DNA from: Villigracilis sp900696595
GTDB taxonomy: Bacteria > Chloroflexota > Anaerolineae > Anaerolineales > Villigracilaceae
DNA: 64,000 nt
Reading direction: 5' to 3'
Assembly (NCBI GenBank): GCA_030263615.1
Contig: SZPH01000002.1
Location: 7,998-71,997 of the forward strand
This document shows, in pieces, positions 59,124 to 64,000 of the stretch. The notes under the pieces are model-generated. The model saw only the letters and a program-made list of their open reading frames with translations. It was not told where the DNA came from and made no database searches. Numbering within the stretch: the stretch's first letter is position 1; the number at the start of each line of letters is the position of its first letter. Position numbers and translations under genes: made by a program.

Positions 59124-60380
59124 ATGGCTCATACTCTCGCTGAAAAAATACTCGCTGAAAAATGCGACCAGAAGAAACTCTCGCCTGGACAGTTCATCAA
59201 CGCCCGCGTGGATCTGGTGATGGCGTCCGAACTTTCGGGCGTGCTTGCCATTGAAGAGTTCGAGAAGATCAAGGGCGCGCGCGTCTGGGACCCGCAGAAG
59301 GTGGTCTTCATCATGGATCACTTCACGCCCGCCAAAGACATCAAAAGCGCGGAGATCGTCAAGCAGTGCCGCGAGTTTGCCAACCAGCACGGCATCCGCT
59401 TTTACGACGTGGGACGCGCGGGCATTCAGCACATCCTTTTGCCCGAGCAGGGGATGATCGTGCCAGGCGATTTGATCGCGGGCGCGGACTCGCACACCTG
59501 CACGCACGGCTTCATCGGCGCGTTCGGCACGGGCGTCGGCTCGACCGACGCGGCGGTGGCGATGGCGCTCGGCGAATTGTGGATGAAAGTGCCAGAGAGC
59601 ATTAAATTCGTCTATCACGGCAAGCCGCGGAAGTGGGTGCGCGGCAAGGATTTGATCCTGCACACCATTGCGCGCATCGGCGTGGAAGGGGCGCGCTATC
59701 AGGCGATGGAATTCACGGGCGAGGCGCTTCAATATCTCGACATGAGCGACCGCTTCTCGATGGCGAACATGGCGATCGAAGCGGGAGCCAAGGCGGGCTT
59801 GTTCGCCGCGGACGATATGACGCGCGCCTTCATCCGCGCGCGGGGGCGGCAGGACGGCTTGTACCTGCAAAGCGACCCCGACGCGGAATATGCAAACGTG
59901 TACGAGTTCGACGTGACGGAGTTCGAGCCGTTCGTGGCTGTGCCGTTCATCCCTGAAAACGTCAAACCCGTTTCGCAACTGGGCGACGTGGAGATCGATC
60001 AGGCGGTGATCGGCATGTGCACCAACGGCAACCTCGAAGACCTGCGCGCCGCGGCGGAGATCCTCAAAGGGCATCAGATCCATCCGCGCGTGCGCGCCGT
60101 CGTCATCCCTGGCTCGCAGAAAGTTTATCTCGACGCGTTGAAGGAAGGCTTGATCGAAGTTTTCATCGAAGCGAATTGTTCGGTCAGCACGCCCACCTGC
60201 GGACCATGCCTCGGCGGTCACATGGGCGTGCTTGCCGCGGGCGAGAAGTGCATCTCCACCAGCAACCGCAACTTCCGCGGGCGCATGGGACACGTTTCGA
60301 GCGAACTGTATCTCGCCAACCCCTACGTCGCCGCGGCGTCCGCCATCGCGGGCAGGATCATCTCGCCTGAGGAACTGTAA
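59124..60380 (+). CDS. leuC: LeuC2/homoaconitase-type dehydratase large subunit
   Basis: 418 residues from ATG 59124 (AAAGG upstream). Aconitase superfamily: 4Fe-4S Cys in GMCTNG and SVSTPTCGPCLGG, substrate residues in IAGADSHTCTHGFIGAFGTG and FIMDHFTP. The length and sequence are of the archaeal-type short LeuC/HacA. It needs a small subunit; the only LeuD-like domain present is the C-terminal part of the 60499 fusion. Function: isomerisation of 2- to 3-isopropylmalate or a homologue. The acceptor 2-oxoacid is unknown. Confidence 0.85.
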   Translation: MAHTLAEKILAEKCDQKKLSPGQFINARVDLVMASELSGVLAIEEFEKIKGARVWDPQKVVFIMDHFTPAKDIKSAEIVKQCREFANQHGIRFYDVGRAGIQHILLPEQGMIVPGDLIAGADSHTCTHGFIGAFGTGVGSTDAAVAMALGELWMKVPESIKFVYHGKPRKWVRGKDLILHTIARIGVEGARYQAMEFTGEALQYLDMSDRFSMANMAIEAGAKAGLFAADDMTRAFIRARGRQDGLYLQSDPDAEYANVYEFDVTEFEPFVAVPFIPENVKPVSQLGDVEIDQAVIGMCTNGNLEDLRAAAEILKGHQIHPRVRAVVIPGSQKVYLDALKEGLIEVFIEANCSVSTPTCGPCLGGHMGVLAAGEKCISTSNRNFRGRMGHVSSELYLANPYVAAASAIAGRIISPEEL

Positions 60381-60387
60381 TGGATAT

Positions 60388-60481
60388 GTCGTTGCGAGGG
60401 CGACGTTCTTTCGCCCGAAGCAATCTCCTGTCGCAAGAAGATTGCTTCGTCGCGAAGAGCAAGTGCGCTCCTCGCAATGAC
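60388..60481. repeat. GTCATTGCGAG palindromic repeat, copy 6
   Basis: GTCGTTGCGAGGGCGACG.. / ..CTCCTCGCAATGAC, with inner GAAGCAATCTCCT / AGAAGATTGCTTC; between leuC and the fusion gene. Confidence 0.68.
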
Positions 60482-60498
60482 ACAAGAGAGAACAACCC

Positions 60499-62565
60499 AT
60501 GACCTACAAAACATTTCACAACACAACCATCGGCGAACTGCTGAGCGTGCAAGCCACGCGCTTCCCCAATCAGATTTTTCTGCGTTTGGAAGACCAACGC
60601 TGGACTTACGCGGACGTGGAATTGCAAGCCTCATCGCTCGCGGCGGGATTGCGCGAATTGGGTCTGCAACCCGGCGACCGACTCGCTGTAATCCTGCCCA
60701 ACATCCCACAATACGTCGTTACGATCTTCGCCGCCGCCAAAGCGGGACTCATTCTCGTGCCAATCAACGTCCGGCGCGACAAGGCGGACGCGCTGGCGCG
60801 ATTTGCAAAGACCAAGCCGCGCGCGCTGATCGCGTTTTCAGAGCCGAAACAGTTCGATGGCGTAGATCACCTCGAAGTCGCGGAGGAGATGCGGAATCAA
60901 CTCCCGGAATTGGAGTTCATCGTCTCTGTCGGCGCGTCCAAATCCAACAAGAAGAAGAGTATCATCGCGTGGGAAAGTTTGTTGAAAGACACGGCGGCGC
61001 TCCCGCCCGCCGTCGCCAAACCGCGCGACCCGGCGGCAATCATTCACTCGCTTGGGAGTATGGGCGAACCGCGCGGCGCGATCCTCACGCACGGCGGGAT
61101 GGTTCGTAACGCCGCGGCGATGGCGGAACGGATGGATTGCGCCGCGCAGGATGTCTTTCTTGGGACGGTTCCATTCTCGAACACCTTTGGCATCACAGCC
61201 ATCATGCTTGCCTGCGCGGTCGCGGGCGCGCAACTGGTGTGTATGCCGCATTACCATCCCAGCGAGGCGCTGAGGCTGGTGAAGGAAACGGGCGTGACGA
61301 TTCTTTCAGGCGTGCCGACCATGTTCGCTCTCGAATTGAATCATAAGGACTTTGACGCCTCGGCTTGCGCCACGCTTCGCACAGGAATCATGGCGGGCGC
61401 GCCCTGCCCGCCCGAACTCGTCCGCCGCGCGCGCGATGAGATGGATTTCAAACTGCTTATCGGCTACGGACTCACCGAAGCATCCCCCGCCGTGACGATA
61501 ACCGCGCTCGACGACGGTCCCATCACTGCGACAGAATCGGTCGGGACTCCGCTGGATGACATCGAAATCAAAGTCGTCAATTCAAACGGCGAGACTCTCC
61601 CGAACGGCGAAGAAGGCGAGTTATGCGCGCGCGGATACAACGTCATGACCGGTTATTGGGACGACCCGCAGGCGACGGCTCAAGTCCTGGACAAGGACGG
61701 CTGGCTGCGCACCGGCGATCTCGCCGTCATTGACGCGGACGGACCCGTGAGAATCGTCGGGCGCAGGGACGAGGTCATCATGCGCGGCGGGTTCAAAATT
61801 TATCCCGGCGCGGTCGAAATGGTTTTGCGATCCTGCCCTGGCGTGAAGGATGCGGCGGTCGTCGGCGTGCCGGACATCATCTACGGCGAGTTGACCTACG
61901 CCTGCATCGTGACCCAGGAAAACGCAAAACTCTCCGCGCAGGACGCGCTTGCCTTCGCGGAAGAACGCCTGCCCGACTATGCCCGTCCCGACCGCATCCT
62001 CTTCTTCGACGCCCTGCCGCGCCCCGGCGGCGTGGTGAGCAAGGAATACCTGCGCGAGCGCGTCCGCATTCACGGTCACTCGTGGAAATTCGGCAAAAAC
62101 ATAGACACCGACGCCATCATCCCCGCCCGTCACTGCAACACCGCCGACCCGCGCGAACTCGCCTTGCATTGCATGGAGGACGCCGACGCCGACTTCGTCA
62201 AGAAGATGAAGCGCGGCGACGTCATCGTCGCGGATTCCAACTTCGGTTGCGGTTCGTCGCGCGAAGTCGCGCCGCTTGCCATCAAAGCCGCGGGCGTTTC
62301 GGCAGTCGTCGCAAAATCGTTCGCGCGCATCTTCTTCCGCAACGCCATTAACATCGGACTGCCGATTCTCGAATGTCCGCAGGCGGTGGATGGCATCAGC
62401 GAAGGCGACGAGATCGAGGTCGAACCCGCCGCGGGAATCATCCGCAACCTGACGACCGGCGAGCAATATCAAGCCGCGCCCTTCCCCGATTTCCTGCGCC
62501 GCATCATTGACGTGGGCGGTTTGCTTGCCTACGCGGAGGAAAGGCTCGCGGAGAAATCAAATTAA
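60499..62565 (+). CDS. Acyl-CoA ligase-like domain fused to LeuD-like dehydratase small subunit
   Basis: 688 residues in one frame. Residues 1-522 are an AMP-binding (ANL) enzyme: RWTYADVELQASSLAAGL, IGYGLTEASPAVTI, GRRDEVIMRGGFKIYPG. The P-loop, however, reads HSLGSMGEPRGAILTH (TSGTTGxPKG expected) and the C-terminal catalytic Lys is replaced, since PRPGGVVSKEYL stands where PxGK is usual. Residues 523-688 are a complete LeuD2-type swivelling domain: WKFGKNIDTDAIIPARHCNT, NFGCGSSREVAPLAIKAAGV, FRNAINIGLPILECP. It would supply the small subunit for LeuC (59124). I know of no established fusion of this kind. An internal GTG start near 62028-62033 could also make a free LeuD. Confidence 0.85.
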   Translation: MTYKTFHNTTIGELLSVQATRFPNQIFLRLEDQRWTYADVELQASSLAAGLRELGLQPGDRLAVILPNIPQYVVTIFAAAKAGLILVPINVRRDKADALARFAKTKPRALIAFSEPKQFDGVDHLEVAEEMRNQLPELEFIVSVGASKSNKKKSIIAWESLLKDTAALPPAVAKPRDPAAIIHSLGSMGEPRGAILTHGGMVRNAAAMAERMDCAAQDVFLGTVPFSNTFGITAIMLACAVAGAQLVCMPHYHPSEALRLVKETGVTILSGVPTMFALELNHKDFDASACATLRTGIMAGAPCPPELVRRARDEMDFKLLIGYGLTEASPAVTITALDDGPITATESVGTPLDDIEIKVVNSNGETLPNGEEGELCARGYNVMTGYWDDPQATAQVLDKDGWLRTGDLAVIDADGPVRIVGRRDEVIMRGGFKIYPGAVEMVLRSCPGVKDAAVVGVPDIIYGELTYACIVTQENAKLSAQDALAFAEERLPDYARPDRILFFDALPRPGGVVSKEYLRERVRIHGHSWKFGKNIDTDAIIPARHCNTADPRELALHCMEDADADFVKKMKRGDVIVADSNFGCGSSREVAPLAIKAAGVSAVVAKSFARIFFRNAINIGLPILECPQAVDGISEGDEIEVEPAAGIIRNLTTGEQYQAAPFPDFLRRIIDVGGLLAYAEERLAEKSN

Positions 62566-62645
62566 ACACAAAGGCGATGCCCTGAGCCTGCCGAAGGGAC
62601 ACGAAGTACGCGAAAGTTTAAAAAGAATTTCCTTTGCGTCCCTTA
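62564..62645. repeat. CACAAAGG..CCTTTGCG palindrome with nested GCCCTGAGCCTGCCGAAGG
   Basis: ACACAAAGGC, then GATGCCCTGAGCCTGCCGAA, then GGGACACGAAGTACGCGAAAG.., a relative of 23380-23473 interrupted by the same CTTCGGCAGGCTCAGGGC-type unit in the opposite orientation. Confidence 0.55.
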
Positions 62646-62686
62646 GTATTACAGATTAAAGTCACCATAAGAGTTTTGCCGCGACC

Positions 62687-62767
62687 AAACCATCCACGAA
62701 TGGTTCACGAATACTCGAGTGCGCGGCATAAATTCGTGAATTCGTGGTCGCAATTCGTGGATGGTTT
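62687..62767. repeat. AAACCATCCACGAAT palindrome (copy 3 of the ATTCGTGG family)
   Basis: Exact 15-bp arms at 62687-62701 and 62753-62767; internal AATTCGTGAATTCGTGGTCG. Followed by AACCTTGCGCTGTAATG, as after the copies at 20107 and 27471. Confidence 0.65.
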
Positions 62768-62842
62768 ACCAGCACAGAACTCAACCTTGCGCTGTAATGT
62801 TAGTAACCTTCGTGTTTAATTTTTTGATTACGGAAAAGGTCA

Positions 62843-63919
62843 ATGAAAACATACAACATCGGCATCATCCCCGGCGACGGCATCGGGCCCGAAGTCACGA
62901 ACGAAGCGTTGAAAGTCCTGAAAGCCGTCACGCCCGGCAGGTTCGACGTCAACTTCGTCGAATATCCCTATTCGGGCGCGCATTATCTCAAGACGAAGGA
63001 ACTCGTTCCCGATAAAGTGATTGACGAGTGGAAGACGCTCGACGCGATCTTCCTCGGCGCGATCGGTCACCCCGCAGTGGAAGTGGGACTCGTCGAGCGT
63101 TCCGTGATCCTCGGTCTGCGCTTCGGGTTGGACCTGTACATTAATCTCCGCCCGATCAAACTCTACGCTGAAAACTTGTGTCCGCTCAAAGGCAAGACTC
63201 CCAAAGACATTGACTTCACAGTCGTGCGCGAAAACACGGAGGGCGAATACACCCAGATCGGCGGCATCCTCAAAAAGGGAATGCCGGATGAAGTCGCCAC
63301 ATCCACCAGTCTTTATACGCGAGTCGGAATCGAACGCGCCGTCCGTTATGCTTTCGAACTGGCTCGCTCACGCGCCAAAGCCAACGATAAGCCGGGACAT
63401 TTGACTCTCGTGGACAAAGCCAACGCCATCCGCCCGCAGGAGATTTGGACGCGCATCTTTGCCGAAGTGGGACAGGAGTATCCCGACGTCAAACAAGACC
63501 ACGCCTACGTGGACGCCTTCGCAATGCTGATGATTCAAAAGCCCGAAGCCTACGACACGATCGTGACCACCAACCTCTACGGCGACATCATCACCGACCT
63601 CGGCTCGATGCTTCAGGGCGGCATCGGAATCGCCGCCTCCGCCAATTTGCATCCCGGCAAAACCTCCATGTTCGAGCCGATCCACGGCTCCGCGCCGGAC
63701 ATTGCGGGGAAGGGCATCGCCTGTCCGCTTGCCGCGATCATGGCGGTTAGCATGATGCTCGATTATCTCGGCGAGTCGTCTTCCGCAATGACCATCGAAA
63801 ACTGTGTCGCAGGCTTGCTCACCAGCGGACAAATCCCCTCGCTCGACGCCTCCAGCGGACTCAGCACAACTCAGCTCGGAAGCATGGTCGTGGAGCAAGT
63901 TCGGAAATCGGTTGGGTAG
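62843..63919 (+). CDS. leuB: LeuB-like 3-isopropylmalate/homoisocitrate/tartrate dehydrogenase family protein
   Basis: 358 residues. Beta-decarboxylating dehydrogenase: IGIIPGDGIGPEVTNEALKV, catalytic Tyr and Lys regions VRENTEGEYTQIGG and LVDKANAIRP, metal Asp in DAFAMLMIQKPEAY and NLYGDIITDLGSMLQGGIGI, FEPIHGSAPDIAGKG. The substrate loop (VILGLRFGLDLYINLRPIKL) is not the plain LeuB type and is closer in style to the homoisocitrate/tartrate group, so the side chain handled may not be isopropyl. It completes LeuA/C/D/B-type chain elongation with 45156, 59124 and 60499. Confidence 0.83.
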   Translation: MKTYNIGIIPGDGIGPEVTNEALKVLKAVTPGRFDVNFVEYPYSGAHYLKTKELVPDKVIDEWKTLDAIFLGAIGHPAVEVGLVERSVILGLRFGLDLYINLRPIKLYAENLCPLKGKTPKDIDFTVVRENTEGEYTQIGGILKKGMPDEVATSTSLYTRVGIERAVRYAFELARSRAKANDKPGHLTLVDKANAIRPQEIWTRIFAEVGQEYPDVKQDHAYVDAFAMLMIQKPEAYDTIVTTNLYGDIITDLGSMLQGGIGIAASANLHPGKTSMFEPIHGSAPDIAGKGIACPLAAIMAVSMMLDYLGESSSAMTIENCVAGLLTSGQIPSLDASSGLSTTQLGSMVVEQVRKSVG

Positions 63920-63929
63920 CAAAGGACTC

Positions 63930-63979
63930 CAACGACTCCCGTCGTTGGTTGTCAAAAGTCGGAGACTTTTGATTCCGCG
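63930..63979. repeat. CCAACGACTCCCGTCGTTGG repeat, copy 2
   Basis: The 20-base palindrome at 63930-63949 is identical to that at 45083-45102 and is again followed by AAAAGTCGGAGACTTTTGA. It ends about 20 bases before the window edge; AGGAG at 63990-63994 suggests that another + strand gene starts just beyond. Confidence 0.6.
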
Positions 63980-64000
63980 TCAATCACAGGAGCCTTTTAT

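Noticed and set aside
57738..60500. A 920-codon open frame on the minus strand
   Set aside because: It is antisense to the well-supported AOR end, MFS transporter and LeuC genes. The Arg/Asp/Gly/His-rich translation is the usual shadow of GC-rich codon use; no domain is recognisable.

Overview
The window looks like a chromosomal piece of an anaerobic or facultative bacterium of the Chloroflexota, probably class Anaerolineae. This is inference from GC-rich codon use, substrate-binding lipoproteins with Thr-Glu-Ala-Pro linkers behind the lipobox, and dense palindromic intergenic repeats. About 54 protein genes lie on the + strand; the only minus-strand genes I can support are a small hicBA toxin-antitoxin pair. 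I found no rRNA, tRNA or CRISPR.

Layout. (1) 1-9739: the end of a molybdenum-hydroxylase operon (large subunit, CoxG-like protein), a BMP-type ABC importer (lipoprotein, double ATPase, two permeases), then a cyclase-family hydrolase, a thiolase-like protein without its catalytic Cys, a DUF35 Zn-ribbon/OB-fold partner and a DUF2877 protein. (2) 9740-29320: a promoter/operator/leader region, TrpB2, a 2-oxoacid:ferredoxin oxidoreductase (IorAB), a three-subunit molybdenum hydroxylase, an aromatic/HisC-type aminotransferase, a VOC epimerase, a family III CoA-transferase, an acyl-CoA dehydrogenase, a two-subunit B12 mutase and a HyuA/HyuB pair. This set matches, step by step, the anaerobic indoleacetate route described in Aromatoleum/Azoarcus. 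(3) 29453-29886: hicBA, with hicA frameshifted. (4) 30190-41620: ATP-dependent (class I) benzoyl-CoA reductase in the order C-B-A-D, a PaaX regulator, ring-opening hydrolase Oah, diene hydratase Dch, MaoC hydratase, SDR, thiolase, thioesterase and dehydrogenase Had. (5) 41738-63919: an amidohydrolase, a second IorAB, a LeuA-like synthase, a complete Liv-type ABC importer followed directly by a third IorAB, phenylacetate-CoA ligase, a MoaD-like protein next to an aldehyde:ferredoxin oxidoreductase, an MFS transporter, a LeuC-like dehydratase, an unusual acyl-CoA-ligase::LeuD fusion, and a LeuB-like dehydrogenase.

Proposed working model (inference): aromatic amino acids are imported, transaminated to arylpyruvates and oxidatively decarboxylated by IorAB enzymes. 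Aldehyde side products are oxidised by the AOR, and aryl acetates are activated by PaaK. The indole branch is hydroxylated by the molybdenum enzyme, ring-opened by HyuAB, CoA-activated, rearranged by the B12 mutase and oxidised to 2-aminobenzoyl-CoA or benzoyl-CoA. The Bcr/Dch/Had/Oah module then dearomatises and opens the ring, and the SDR, MaoC and thiolase complete beta-oxidation.

The most unusual items are the ligase::LeuD fusion with degenerate ligase motifs, a pair of identical promoter-plus-palindrome units before the benzoyl-CoA reductase operon and the TrpB2 leader, an in-frame palindromic repeat inside the molybdenum subunit, and a Cys-less thiolase paired with DUF35. At least seven families of palindromic repeats fill most gene gaps.
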